Origin: Thalassobacter stenotrophicus
GTDB lineage: Bacteria > Pseudomonadota > Alphaproteobacteria > Rhodobacterales > Rhodobacteraceae
Direction: 5' to 3'
Assembly: GCF_001458315.1 (NCBI RefSeq)
Contig: NZ_CYRX01000033.1
Span: 434,001-498,000, forward strand
DNA length: 64,000 bases
In this document: positions 33,848 through 43,209 of the stretch, piece after piece
Numbering within the stretch: position 1 is the first letter of the stretch
Layout of the letters: each line of letters starts with the position of its first letter
Made by a program: the position numbers and the translations under genes
Notes under the pieces: model-generated
What the model saw: only the letters and a program-made list of their open reading frames with translations
Told to the model about the DNA's origin: nothing
The model's database searches: none

Positions 33848-34536
33848 TCTGCTGCGGCCTGTGCAACGTCGGTCTCAATGCGGCCGTCGCGCAGCCGGAT
33901 TACCCGGTCGCAGCGTTTGGCCAGCTCGGGCGCGTGGGTCACAAGGATCAGCGTAGCACCGTGCCGGTCGCGTAGCCCGAACAGCAGGTCCATGATCGCC
34001 TCGCCGGTGTTGCCATCCAGATTGCCCGTGGGTTCATCCGCCAGCAGAATGTCGGGCCGGGGTGCGGCGGCGCGGGCCAAGGCGACGCGCTGTTGTTCTC
34101 CGCCGGACATCTGCGCGGGATAGTGATGCATGCGGCTGCCTAGGCCCACGGCCTCCAACTCGGCCTCGGCGCGCTCAAATGCATCGGCCACGCCACCAAG
34201 TTCCAACGGGGTTGCGACGTTTTCCAGCGCGGTCATCGTCGGAATAAGGTGGAAGCTTTGGAAAACCACCCCCATATGTGAACGGCGAAAGCGGGCAAGC
34301 TGGTCCTCGTTCATCGCGGTCAGATCCTGCCCCATGGCGCGGATTTCGCCGCCCGAGGCCCGCTCCAACCCGCCCATCAGCATGAGGAGAGACGACTTGC
34401 CCGACCCCGATGGACCAATCAACCCAACCGTTTCTTGGGCACCGACTTCGAGCGTGAGCCCATGCAAAATATCCACTGGGCCCGCGTTTCCTGCAAGCCG
34501 GAGAGAGACATTGTTGAGGGCGATCACAGGGGGCAT
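33844..34536 (-). CDS. ABC transporter ATPase (YbbA/LolD type)
   Basis: 230 residues from the ATG at 34536, which gives the normal N-terminus MPPVIALNNVSLRL. Walker A GPSGSGKSS is near residue 42, the ABC signature MSGGEQQRVALARA near 140, and Walker B ILLADEPTGNLD follows, with the late switch His in LVTHAPELA. It forms a transporter with the FtsX-like permease. It is divergent from the esterase gene, with only 40 bp between start codons if the esterase starts at 34577. Confidence 0.9.
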   Translation of the reverse strand: MPPVIALNNVSLRLAGNAGPVDILHGLTLEVGAQETVGLIGPSGSGKSSLLMLMGGLERASGGEIRAMGQDLTAMNEDQLARFRRSHMGVVFQSFHLIPTMTALENVATPLELGGVADAFERAEAELEAVGLGSRMHHYPAQMSGGEQQRVALARAAAPRPDILLADEPTGNLDGNTGEAIMDLLFGLRDRHGATLILVTHAPELAKRCDRVIRLRDGRIETDVAQAAAE

Positions 34537-34576
34537 GGGGCGTTTCCTTTGGGCGGCGTCTAGAAGGACATATGGG

Positions 34577-35227
34577 GTGGTCGCGGCGCAGGCCAAGGCG
34601 ATTGTCGTGAGCATTTTCATGGTTTTGCCCGTTGCGGGCGGCGCTGCGGCCGAGCCAATCACCGTGGCAGCCCTAGGCGATAGTCTAACCCAAGGCTACG
34701 GCTTACCGCCTGAGCAGGGGTTTGTGCCGCAATTGCAGGGTTGGTTGCGGGCGCGGGGGGCGGATGTTTCCATACTGAACGCAGGTGTGTCAGGCGATAC
34801 GACGGCGGGTGGGCTGTCGCGCATCGCTTGGACGCTGACGCCAGAGGTGGATGCGGTCATCGTGGCTCTTGGCGGGAATGATCTGTTGCGGGGCATTGCG
34901 CCAGAGGTCAGCCGCGCCAATCTGGACGGCATCTTGCAGGCCACACAGAACGCAGGCGTGCCAGTGTTATTGATCGGGCTGCCGGCACCGGGCAATTATG
35001 GGCCGGATTACCAAAAGGAATTCAATGGGATATACCCTGCGTTAGCGCAGGCTTACGATACTCTCTATGTCGAGGATTTCCTTGCAGGCTTAGGTGAAAA
35101 CACGCCCCAAGCGCTGCGCAGCTACATGCAGGCGGATGGAATTCATCCAAACGCTGCTGGGGTCGCAAAGATAGTCGAGACGTTGGGGCCAGAGGTTGAG
35201 GCGCTGCTTGCTCGGGTCAGGCCGTAG
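34577..35227 (+). CDS. tesA: Periplasmic GDSL esterase/lysophospholipase (TesA type)
   Basis: 216 residues from a GTG at 34577, chosen because it gives a clean signal peptide (VAAQAKAIVVSIFMVLPVAG, then GAAAEP) and has AAGGA upstream; the ATG at 34535 would overlap the ATPase start. SGNH blocks: GDSLTQGYG (Ser), GVSGDTTAGG (Gly), GGNDLL (Asn), and DGIHPNAAG (Asp, His). It hydrolyses acyl-CoA, arylester or lysophospholipid substrates in the periplasm. It ends 11 bp inside ribD (convergent). Confidence 0.88.
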   Translation: MVAAQAKAIVVSIFMVLPVAGGAAAEPITVAALGDSLTQGYGLPPEQGFVPQLQGWLRARGADVSILNAGVSGDTTAGGLSRIAWTLTPEVDAVIVALGGNDLLRGIAPEVSRANLDGILQATQNAGVPVLLIGLPAPGNYGPDYQKEFNGIYPALAQAYDTLYVEDFLAGLGENTPQALRSYMQADGIHPNAAGVAKIVETLGPEVEALLARVRP

Positions 35228-36302
35228 GCCGCCAAACCTGTAGCGCGTCCGCCCCAATTTGTCGGTGCGCTGACAGCGCGAACTGAGGCGCTTGTGCCAG
35301 CTTTGACAAGCCCATCGCGGCGATGGATGGCGTGCCCTCGGCGCCGATGATCTTGCCCGCGAGGTACAGATGAATTTCATCAACCAGACCTGCCGCCAAA
35401 AGAGATGCGGCTAGTGCACCGCCGCCTTCGCAATACACCCGCGTGAGGCCTGCGTCGCCAAGTGCGTGTAGCACGGCGGAGGGATCCAAGTTGCGGCCAT
35501 CCTGGCCACATTCGATCAGTCGCGCGTCGCCGAATTGGTCGCGCAGTGGGGCGGGAGCAGCCGCGCCATGGCACAGCCAAACAGGGGCGGCGCGGTCATG
35601 GAACATGCGGGCTGTCGGGGGGAGGTCTAACCTACGCGACACGACGACTCGCACGGGCTGCGGCACATCGCCCATGCCACGCACGGTCAGTTGTGGATCA
35701 TCGGCGCGCAGTGTGCCCGCACCCACCATGACCGCATCATGGGCCGCGCGTTGGGCATGGACATGCGCGCGTGCAGCGGGACCCGTGATCCACTGGCTTT
35801 CGCCGCTCGCGGTTGCGATCCGACCATCAAGCGTGCTGGCCAGTTTGAGCGTCACCATAGGCCTGTTTTGTGTGATCCGGGTGGTGAACCCGCGTTGCAA
35901 CAGTGCTGCCTCGTCGGTGCAGACGCCGGTCGTGACCTCAATCCCGGCGTCTTGCAGGATGCGGATGCCACCGCCGTCCACACGCGGGTCCGGGTCCGTC
36001 TGCGCGATAACCACACGCGCGACACCAGCTGCAACCAAGGCCATGGCACAAGGTCCAGTTTGCCCAGTATGCGCGCAAGGTTCGAGCGTGACATAAGCCG
36101 TCGCGCCCCGTGCATCGCCCATTGCTAGGGCCCGTGTTTCTGCGTGGGGGCGGCCGCCGTCAGCAGTCCGTGCCCGACCAATCACCCGGCCATCGCGGAC
36201 AATAACACAGCCGACACTGGGGTTCGGCCACACGCGCCCCAGCCCGCGCCGGGCCAAAGCCAGCGCGGCGCGCATCCAACGGACGTCTTGGTCGGAATGC
36301 AC
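35217..36302 (-). CDS. ribD: Bifunctional riboflavin biosynthesis deaminase/reductase
   Basis: 361 residues. The N-terminal deaminase domain has the zinc ligands HAET (His, with catalytic Glu) and PCAHTGQTGPC (two Cys). The reductase domain (about 150-360) has TLKLASTLDGRIA and the NADPH-site stretch CEGGGALAASLL. It catalyses the second and third steps of riboflavin synthesis from GTP. It starts directly after the nrdR stop codon, the usual nrdR-ribD order. Confidence 0.95.
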   Translation of the reverse strand: MHSDQDVRWMRAALALARRGLGRVWPNPSVGCVIVRDGRVIGRARTADGGRPHAETRALAMGDARGATAYVTLEPCAHTGQTGPCAMALVAAGVARVVIAQTDPDPRVDGGGIRILQDAGIEVTTGVCTDEAALLQRGFTTRITQNRPMVTLKLASTLDGRIATASGESQWITGPAARAHVHAQRAAHDAVMVGAGTLRADDPQLTVRGMGDVPQPVRVVVSRRLDLPPTARMFHDRAAPVWLCHGAAAPAPLRDQFGDARLIECGQDGRNLDPSAVLHALGDAGLTRVYCEGGGALAASLLAAGLVDEIHLYLAGKIIGAEGTPSIAAMGLSKLAQAPQFALSAHRQIGADALQVWRPTA

Positions 36303-36767
36303 TTACTCGTTGATCTCGGGTGGGCGCAGTTCGTGAACAAAGTCCTCGAAATCATCCGCCGCCTGGAAATTCTTGTAGACGCTCGCAAACCGCACATAGG
36401 CCACGGTATCGATGCGCGCGAGGCTCTCCATCACGATTTCACCGATGGTTTTGGACGAAATGTCGGTGTCGCCCATGCTTTCGAGCCGGCGCACAATGCC
36501 AGAGATCATCTGATCGATCCGCTCCGGCTCAACCGGGCGTTTCTGCATCGAAATACGGATAGAGCGTTCCAGCTTATCACGGTCAAACTCTTCGCGTTTG
36601 CCACTGGTTTTAACCACGATCAGGTCGCGCAATTGAACGCGTTCATAGGTCGTGAACCGACCGCCGCACGCAGGGCAAAACCGACGCCGGCGAATGGCGA
36701 CGTGGTCCTCTGCTGGACGGGAGTCCTTTACCTGTGTGTCGACATTTCCACAAAACGGGCACCGCAT
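36303..36767 (-). CDS. nrdR: Transcriptional repressor NrdR
   Basis: 154 residues: an N-terminal zinc ribbon (CPFC and CPAC, with [17 protein letters not shown]) and an ATP-cone domain (about 49-140). NrdR represses ribonucleotide reductase genes according to ATP/dATP levels. An AGGGAGA site precedes the start. It is followed without gap by ribD. Confidence 0.95.
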   Translation of the reverse strand: MRCPFCGNVDTQVKDSRPAEDHVAIRRRRFCPACGGRFTTYERVQLRDLIVVKTSGKREEFDRDKLERSIRISMQKRPVEPERIDQMISGIVRRLESMGDTDISSKTIGEIVMESLARIDTVAYVRFASVYKNFQAADDFEDFVHELRPPEINE

Positions 36768-36886
36768 CGGCGTCTCCCTTCACGTCTTTATGGCCCATGG
36801 GGCATTTATCCACAGGTACTATATGACCATCCCAAAGACTTGGGTAGGGGGATATTAACCATGCTCTATCTTGCGGGTCGAAGGTG

Positions 36887-37303
36887 CTATCGCAGTAGTG
36901 CGATGACCCTCCGCGTGTGGGGGGCGTCGCGATGCTCCACGACATAGATGCCCTGCCAAGTGCCAAGCGACATGCGCCCGCCGATGATTGGAATTTGCAA
37001 AGAGGTCGGCAGAAGGGCTGCCTTAATGTGGCCCGGCATGTCATCGGGGCCTTCGTACGTGTGGGTCAGATAATCCATCGACAGATCAGTCGTCGGCGGG
37101 ACCAGCCGATGCAGATAGGCGGTCAAATCTGTGCGCACCTCAGGATCTGCATTTTCTTGGATCAGCAGCGATGCCGAGGTGTGTTGAATAAACAGCGTCA
37201 AAAGTGCTTCATCCCGACCCGCGTCCGCGACCCAAGCGGCCACGTCGCGCGTGATCTCACTTAGGCCCGGACCGTGGGTCTGGATGGTAAAGGTTGTGTG
37301 CAT
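36887..37303 (-). CDS. YjbQ/UPF0047 family protein
   Basis: 138 residues from the ATG at 37303, the usual family length; a GTG at 37324 is the alternative. Conserved stretches: FIQHTSASLLIQENADP and DDMPGHIKAALLPTSLQIPI, with conserved His, Asp and Gly of the family, then GTWQGIYVVEHRD. The family has been reported to have weak thiamine-phosphate synthase activity; the true role is unsettled. It stands alone, 26 bp after the YbjN-like gene on the same strand. Confidence 0.92.
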   Translation of the reverse strand: MHTTFTIQTHGPGLSEITRDVAAWVADAGRDEALLTLFIQHTSASLLIQENADPEVRTDLTAYLHRLVPPTTDLSMDYLTHTYEGPDDMPGHIKAALLPTSLQIPIIGGRMSLGTWQGIYVVEHRDAPHTRRVIALLR

Positions 37304-37329
37304 GGTCAGCGCCCCAAAAGGCACGGTCC

Positions 37330-37791
37330 TTACCAGTTGATGTGATCTTTGAACGAGCTGACCGCATAGCTCCAGCGCGAGATCATCTCTTCGAACAGCA
37401 CGCCTGAAACACCGCCGTTGGCAATGATGTAATGTTCCAGATAGGGATCGCTTTCATCGTCAAGGTAGACAGACCCCATTAGCTTTTCGCTGTTCCACTC
37501 GTTGGCCTTTTGCAGTGTCAGGCCATTGTTGAGGTCAAAACCAACCGACAGCTTCCAGCTTGTGCAATCAGCGTTGTCGGTGCAGCCATAAAACCAGATG
37601 TAGTAATCCACACCTTCCAGCTGCGACTCGATACGGGGGTCACCAACACTGTCGACCTCAAGTTGGGCGCGGTAGCCCATTTCTTGCAGCGCCTTAATGA
37701 CGGAAAAGGGCCGCGCTGGATCGACGCTTTGCGCCTGTGCCACAGTCGCGGAGAATAGAAAGAAGCTCAAAAGCAGTAGTGTACGGCGCAT
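37330..37791 (-). CDS. Secreted YbjN-domain protein
   Basis: 153 residues. A clear signal peptide covers 1-20 (LLLLSFFLFSATVAQA-Q). The mature part resembles YbjN: SVIKALQEMGYRAQLEVDSVGDP, then two cysteines (CTDNADC) that could form a disulfide, and LQKANEWNSEKLMG. YbjN-type proteins are stress- or motility-linked in enterobacteria, with no known activity. An AGGGAT site lies upstream. Confidence 0.8.
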   Translation of the reverse strand: MRRTLLLLSFFLFSATVAQAQSVDPARPFSVIKALQEMGYRAQLEVDSVGDPRIESQLEGVDYYIWFYGCTDNADCTSWKLSVGFDLNNGLTLQKANEWNSEKLMGSVYLDDESDPYLEHYIIANGGVSGVLFEEMISRWSYAVSSFKDHINW

Positions 37792-37940
37792 GGTTGGTAT
37801 CCCTCTTTTTGCTGGTTGGGAAACAACCGTGAGAACCCAATTGGGTCAAGCTGCAACTCGGTTCAAAAATGGTGTCTTACATCCATTTTTAGGCATTTTT
37901 GCTATCGTTCGAGAGAAAGGCAACCACAGCGCGTGCGGGA

Positions 37941-38195
37941 TCAGAACATTCGCGCGCCTTGTTGGTCAATCACCTGCTTGGCCTTTTCGATCGCAGCCTC
38001 ATGCGCGGCTTCTACCGAGGGCAACGTATCGGCGCGGATCAGGTGATGGCTTTGGCCGTCTTTCTCTATGATTGCAGACAAGCGATACACATGCCCTTCC
38101 TTCATCGGCTGGGGTGTGATTGCAAACCCCTCATACATCACGGGCTCCGCAGGCTTTTGCTCGGATTTTCCAAAAAGTTTAGAGAGCAAGGACAT
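37941..38195 (-). CDS. HlyU-family small protein
   Basis: 84 residues without membrane segments. MSLLSKLFGK is the typical opening of the family, followed by YEGFAITPQP and YRLSAIIEKDG. Vibrio HlyU is a winged-helix activator, but this alphaproteobacterial group is shorter and lacks an evident DNA-binding helix, so a regulatory role is uncertain. Confidence 0.85.
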   Translation of the reverse strand: MSLLSKLFGKSEQKPAEPVMYEGFAITPQPMKEGHVYRLSAIIEKDGQSHHLIRADTLPSVEAAHEAAIEKAKQVIDQQGARMF

Positions 38196-38215
38196 GGGCT
38201 AAGTTTCCAGTACGA

Positions 38216-38824
38216 CTAGTCAGCGTCTTCAATGCGACGGCAGCGCTCATCCAAAAGCTCGCCTTCATATATCCAAGAGCTTGGTCCAGAAACCGCACTC
38301 CAATTATACCCCAGCTTATGAAAAACCCGCAGCGCTGACTGGGAGAGGCTCATTTCCTCACCGTTATAAATGACGGTATGATTGTCCTTCACCGTACACA
38401 CTTCAGCCTCGTCTTTTTTGTGCGCAAGGACCGCGCCGAGCGGCACCTCGGCGGTGCGAAAACTAAAGCGGTTGCGGCGTTCTTTTGCCTTCTTAAGCGC
38501 GGCAGCATCGTCAGGTTCAACAATAACGGGGCCGGTTGGAGTTATCTCTCGGACGGCCGCAAGTTTAAGTGCAGAGGCAATCCGCTCAGGCGCAATTTCA
38601 AAGAACTCGCGGCTCTTTCGAACGCGGTGGTCGTCAAACGCATCGTGGATCAGCTTTTCTGCAAGATGACAGTCTGCAACCTCTGCTGCAAAAAAGCATT
38701 CAAACGGAAGTGGGATGCCCGTGGTGTCCAACGCCCTAATCCGACCCAATAAATCCGATGTCGTTTTACCGACTTTTACGAGGCCGGGCATCGCCTCGTT
38801 GGTGAGAATATAGACAATATCCAT
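38216..38824 (-). CDS. GIY-YIG-type (T5orf172) protein with a RAMA/DUF4357-like C-terminal domain
   Basis: 202 residues in two parts. Residues 1-90 fit the T5orf172 branch of GIY-YIG nucleases: VYILTN, GLVKVGKT, an Arg-containing helix, AEKLIHDAF and REFFEI. Residues 125-200 resemble the RAMA/DUF4357 module linked to DNA modification: PLGAVLAHKKD, YNGEEMSLSQSALRVFHKLG, and SGPSSWIYEGELL. The combination suggests a nuclease that reads DNA, perhaps modified DNA. There is no methylase or restriction gene beside it; it stands alone between hlyU and rpoD. The T5orf172 call is good and the RAMA-like call tentative. Confidence 0.8.
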   Translation of the reverse strand: MDIVYILTNEAMPGLVKVGKTTSDLLGRIRALDTTGIPLPFECFFAAEVADCHLAEKLIHDAFDDHRVRKSREFFEIAPERIASALKLAAVREITPTGPVIVEPDDAAALKKAKERRNRFSFRTAEVPLGAVLAHKKDEAEVCTVKDNHTVIYNGEEMSLSQSALRVFHKLGYNWSAVSGPSSWIYEGELLDERCRRIEDAD

Positions 38825-38848
38825 CGAGGCGACCTTGGGTCTGGCGTT

Positions 38849-40852
38849 TTACTGATCCAAGAAACTCCGCAGCTTACGGCTCCGCGATGGGTGCTTAAGC
38901 TTGCGCAGCGCTTTGGCCTCAATCTGACGGATACGTTCGCGGGTCACGCTGAACTGTTGGCCGACTTCTTCCAGCGTGTGGTCGGTGTTCATCCCGATCC
39001 CAAAGCGCATGCGCAGCACGCGTTCTTCGCGCGGGGTGAGCGAGGCGAGCACACGAGTGGTCGTCTCTTTCAGGTTTTCCTGAATGGCGCTGTCCAGGGG
39101 CAGAACCGCATTCTTGTCCTCGATGAAGTCGCCCAGCTGGCTGTCTTCTTCGTCACCAATCGGCGTTTCAAGGGAAATCGGCTCCTTGGCGATTTTCATC
39201 ACCTTGCGGACCTTTTCCAAAGGCATTTGCAGCTTTTCTGCCAATTCTTCTGGCGTGGGTTCGCGGCCAATCTCATGCAGCATTTGACGGCCTGTGCGGA
39301 CCAGCTTGTTGATCGTTTCGATCATGTGGACTGGAATACGGATCGTGCGCGCCTGATCCGCGATCGAGCGGGTGATCGCCTGACGGATCCACCATGTCGC
39401 ATAGGTCGAGAATTTGTAGCCGCGACGGTATTCAAACTTATCCACGGCCTTCATCAGACCGATGTTGCCCTCTTGGATGAGGTCAAGGAACTGAAGCCCG
39501 CGGTTGGTGTATTTCTTGGCGATGGAAATCACGAGACGCAGGTTCGCCTCAACCATTTCCTTCTTGGCCTGCCGGGCTTCTTTTTCACCCTTTTGGACCT
39601 GCTGCACGATGCGGCGGAATTCGTTGATGTCGACGCCGACGTATTGGCCGACCTGCGCCATGTCAGCACGCAACTGTTCGACCTTATCGCGGGAGCGTTC
39701 CAGCAACATCTGCCAGCCGCGCCCGGATTTTTCGGACATGCGGTCAACCCAACCGGGATCAAGCTCATGGCCACGGTATTCTTCGATGAATTCACGACGG
39801 TTGATGCGGGCTTGGTCCGCCAGCTTTACCATGCCGCTGTCGATGGACATGATCCGGCGGTTGATGCCGTACAACTGGTCAATCAGAGCTTCGATACGAT
39901 TGTTGTGCAGGTGCAATTCGTTCACCAGCTCAACGATTTCAGAGCGCAAGTGCTGGTACTCAGCCTCATCGTCCTTCGAGAATGTGTCGTCTTTGTTCAG
40001 GGTTGCGGAAATCCGCAGGTCCTGCATTTCGGACAACTTGGCAAAGTCGTCGGAAATCCGCTCAAGCGCTGCCAGAACTTGGGGCTTCAGAGCGGCTTCC
40101 ATCGCGGCCAACGACATGTTGGCTTGATCGTCCTCATCTTCGTCGTCATCGCGGCGGATCGGGTTGCCGTCGGCGTCCAACTCTTGGGCCGCTTCTTCTT
40201 GGGGCTTGGGCGCCTCAGAGGAATTGGCGGGAGCGTTCGCGACCACGGGCTCTACGTCATCCTCGTCACCCATGGCGTTGCCAAAGGTGGTCTCAAGGTC
40301 GATCACATCGCGCAGCAGAATATCTTCGTTCAGAAGTTCTTCGTGCCAGATCGTGATCGCTTGGAATGTCAGGGGGCTTTCGCACAGCCCAAGGATCATG
40401 GTGTTGCGGCCGGCCTCGATGCGCTTGGCAATCGCGATCTCGCCCTCACGGGACAGCAATTCAACCGATCCCATTTCACGCAAGTACATGCGGACAGGGT
40501 CATCGGTGCGGTCCAGCTTTTCGCCGCCCGTGGCGCCAACGGCTAGGTCGCGGTTGCCCGCAACTTCGACCACAGCGGTAGAGCCGGACTTACCTTCGTC
40601 TTCGCCGTCCTCGGCCTCTTCCGCTTCGATAATGTTGATGCCCATTTCGGACAGCATCGACATCACGTCTTCGATTTGCTCGGAGGACACCTGCTCAGGC
40701 GGGAGCACCGCGTTGAGCTGGTCATAGGTCACGTAGCCCTTGGTTCGGGCTTCGGCGATCATCTTTTTGACCGCAGCTTGGCTCATATCAATTGCGATAT
40801 CGCCGTCCTGCTGGTCAGTTTTTTGATCTTCGTTGGTGTCTTTAGCGGCCAT
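38849..40852 (-). CDS. rpoD: Primary RNA polymerase sigma factor RpoD (sigma-70)
   Basis: 667 residues. Region 1.1 is N-terminal, an acidic non-conserved insert lies at about 180-250 ([14 protein letters not shown]), and regions 2-4 are highly conserved: [33 protein letters not shown], and the helix-turn-helix [19 protein letters not shown]. It directs housekeeping transcription. It follows dnaG on the same strand with a hairpin in between. Confidence 0.97.
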   Translation of the reverse strand: MAAKDTNEDQKTDQQDGDIAIDMSQAAVKKMIAEARTKGYVTYDQLNAVLPPEQVSSEQIEDVMSMLSEMGINIIEAEEAEDGEDEGKSGSTAVVEVAGNRDLAVGATGGEKLDRTDDPVRMYLREMGSVELLSREGEIAIAKRIEAGRNTMILGLCESPLTFQAITIWHEELLNEDILLRDVIDLETTFGNAMGDEDDVEPVVANAPANSSEAPKPQEEAAQELDADGNPIRRDDDEDEDDQANMSLAAMEAALKPQVLAALERISDDFAKLSEMQDLRISATLNKDDTFSKDDEAEYQHLRSEIVELVNELHLHNNRIEALIDQLYGINRRIMSIDSGMVKLADQARINRREFIEEYRGHELDPGWVDRMSEKSGRGWQMLLERSRDKVEQLRADMAQVGQYVGVDINEFRRIVQQVQKGEKEARQAKKEMVEANLRLVISIAKKYTNRGLQFLDLIQEGNIGLMKAVDKFEYRRGYKFSTYATWWIRQAITRSIADQARTIRIPVHMIETINKLVRTGRQMLHEIGREPTPEELAEKLQMPLEKVRKVMKIAKEPISLETPIGDEEDSQLGDFIEDKNAVLPLDSAIQENLKETTTRVLASLTPREERVLRMRFGIGMNTDHTLEEVGQQFSVTRERIRQIEAKALRKLKHPSRSRKLRSFLDQ

Positions 40853-40893
40853 GGAGCGCTCCTGGAGCTTGCGGGGGCGGGCGTGGCGGAATC

Positions 40894-40933
40894 GATTCGC
40901 ACGGTAAGGTTGTTCGAATCATTACCGCGAATC
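40894..40933 (-). repeat. Two-tier hairpin in the dnaG-rpoD gap
   Basis: Outer arms GATTCGC/GCGAATC (7 bp) and inner arms GGTAA/TTACC (5 bp) pair in register, with a 2-base bulge and a 14-base loop. It lies in the 101-bp gap between dnaG and rpoD. There is no T-run on the minus strand, so an RNA processing site or protein-binding site is more likely than a full terminator. Confidence 0.5.
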
Positions 40934-40953
40934 GTAGGGAAGCGCACCCGCTG

Positions 40954-42963
40954 CTAGCGTTTTTTCTTTTCCCAAACCTTCGTATCGAGAAGATTTTGGA
41001 GGTAATTTGACATTGACGCACTGTCCTCCGCGTCAACCCCGGTATTAGGCAGAACAGCACGATCAGCAAGAGCGCGCGTCTGATTGGCCTCATTCAAGCG
41101 CCAAGTAAGGGCTTCGTCCGCAGGGCTAGGCTCTGCTTTGGCCCGAAGGTCCTCAAGTGCCTCGCTCAACTCCTGACGGTGACCCCGGCGCGCCTCTAGC
41201 TTTGTCAAAGCGTCCATGATGCACGGGGCCGCGTCGCTTGGCTGTGCCTTTTGGCGCAAAGCGGGGCTCAGTTGGATGTGGCGTGAAGCACGCAAAGTTT
41301 CAAGGGTTTGCGCAGTGCCTGTGGCCATGAAATAAGCGTCGGGGTTGTCGGTGGCCTCTTTTGTCCACCACAACAGCGCGTTGGCCAGCACTTCGTGGCC
41401 GGGACCGACCCATTTCATTTGCTCCAAAGCCTCTGCGTGGCTGTCAATCAGGGCAGGGTGCGCGGCCAGCGCGGTCAGCACCACGCCCTCTAGCAAGATT
41501 TCCGAGGTTTCGTGGGTCGAGCTTTGAGCCAGCGCGGAACTTTTGGTCGAGGCGACGGGCGCCTGCGGTTCCTGCCACCGCGCGAAATTTCCGCGCCCAC
41601 CACCGCCGCCCTGGCCTCCACGGCGCTGACCGCCGCCAAAGCTGCCGCCCTCATTGCGCTGCCCCCCTCTGGAGGGGCGGGGGCCGAATAACTCTTCACG
41701 TAGGCGCGCGATTTCATCGCCGTAATGCGCCCGGATCGAGGGGTCTTGGATACTGCGCAGAACGGTCCGCAGGTCTTTGTCCAGCTTCGCGCGCCGCTCG
41801 GGGCTGTCGATGTTTTTACCTTGGGTTTCGCGCCGCCAGAGCAATTGCACCATCGGCAGCGCGCCGCCCAGTAGGGTCTTCATCGCCTCTGGCCCTTCGG
41901 CGCGCAAAACGTCGTCCGGGTCCCGCCCCTCGGGCATCAGGGCAAAGCGCACGGATTTGCCCGCCTCAAGGATCGGGAGGGCCAAGTCGATCACCTTATA
42001 GGCCGCGCGCACACCGGCCTTGTCGCCATCCATGGCAAAAACAGGCTCATCCTCAAACCGCCACAACATCCGCAGATGTTCCTGCGTGACGGCGGTGCCA
42101 AGGGCCGCGACTGTAGCCTCAAACCCTGCTTGGCTTAGGGCGATGACGTCCATGTACCCTTCGGCTACGACCAGCGGCTGGCCCTTGCCTGCGGCGGTGC
42201 GCGCAGGCCCGTGGTTATAGAGCGTGTAGGATTTCTTGAATAATTCCGTCTCGGGCGAGTTGAGGTATTTGGCCCGCGCATCCGCCGCCATCGCCCGGCC
42301 CCCAAACGCCACACACCGCCCGCGCGGATCACGGATGGGAAACTGAATGCGGTCGCGGAACGTGTCATAGGGGCTGCGGCCATCGTCGGGGGTTTTGGCC
42401 AGCCCGGCGGCTTCGATCAGTTCCTGCGGGACGCCCTTGCCTTTGAGGGCAGTTTGCAAACCGTCGCGCCCATTGGGGGCAAAGCCGATCTCGAAACGTT
42501 CAATCGTCGCGGCATCCAGCCCCCGACGGCTGAGATAGGCGCGCGCGTCTGCGGCCACGCCGGTGTTCAGCTGGAGCCGGAACCACCGCGCCGCAAGGTC
42601 CATAACCTCAGCCAGCTGGGTGGCGCGGTCGGATTTTTCCTGCGCCTTTGGATCGCGGGCGGGCATGGGCAGCCCGGCTTCACCAGCCAAAATCTCGACC
42701 GCCTCCATAAAGCTGACATTCTCGCTTTCACGCACAAAGCTGATCATGTCGCCCTTCGCTTGGCAGCCAAAGCAATAGTAGTAGCCCTTTTGGTCGTCCA
42801 CGTGGAACGAGGCAGATTTTTCTTGGTGGAACGGGCAGGGGGCCCACCAATCGCCCTTGCCTTGGTTCGACTTGCGGGTGTCCCACATCACCTTTCGACC
42901 CACGACATCCGCAAGGGATAGTCGCGTGCGTAACTCATCAAGAAAACCGGGCGGGAGACTCAT
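40954..42963 (-). CDS. dnaG: DNA primase
   Basis: 669 residues from the ATG at 42963 (MSLPPGFLDELRTR); the upstream extension is unlike primase. The CHC2 zinc finger is at CPFHQEKSASFHV and YYCFGCQAKGD (about residues 40-65), followed by the RNA polymerase core (YDTFRDRIQFPIRD) and the Toprim domain (VVAEGYMDVIAL; AMDGDKAG). A glycine-rich linker (about 430-460, GGSFGGGQRRGGQGGGGGRG) precedes the helicase-binding C-terminal domain. It makes replication primers. It is upstream of rpoD, as in many bacteria. Confidence 0.96.
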   Translation of the reverse strand: MSLPPGFLDELRTRLSLADVVGRKVMWDTRKSNQGKGDWWAPCPFHQEKSASFHVDDQKGYYYCFGCQAKGDMISFVRESENVSFMEAVEILAGEAGLPMPARDPKAQEKSDRATQLAEVMDLAARWFRLQLNTGVAADARAYLSRRGLDAATIERFEIGFAPNGRDGLQTALKGKGVPQELIEAAGLAKTPDDGRSPYDTFRDRIQFPIRDPRGRCVAFGGRAMAADARAKYLNSPETELFKKSYTLYNHGPARTAAGKGQPLVVAEGYMDVIALSQAGFEATVAALGTAVTQEHLRMLWRFEDEPVFAMDGDKAGVRAAYKVIDLALPILEAGKSVRFALMPEGRDPDDVLRAEGPEAMKTLLGGALPMVQLLWRRETQGKNIDSPERRAKLDKDLRTVLRSIQDPSIRAHYGDEIARLREELFGPRPSRGGQRNEGGSFGGGQRRGGQGGGGGRGNFARWQEPQAPVASTKSSALAQSSTHETSEILLEGVVLTALAAHPALIDSHAEALEQMKWVGPGHEVLANALLWWTKEATDNPDAYFMATGTAQTLETLRASRHIQLSPALRQKAQPSDAAPCIMDALTKLEARRGHRQELSEALEDLRAKAEPSPADEALTWRLNEANQTRALADRAVLPNTGVDAEDSASMSNYLQNLLDTKVWEKKKR

Positions 42964-43209
42964 GCCCCTATGGTCCCATGCGCTTGGCTCCGTGTCCAGA
43001 TGACCCGCGACCCATTGGGCGGCCCCGGTGCTAAGTATTTGCATGGCGCATGGGGGCGAGTGTGCCCGAAGGCAGCTATCGGCATATTTGCGCCAACGAA
43101 GTGTCCGCATTTTTCATAAAATTGCCCCTATTCCGGCGCGCCAAGGCCATGGCCCCGCGCGACAAAGGATCAATGCCCCCGAGGGGCCAAAACGATAAGG
43201 ATGCGTCCC

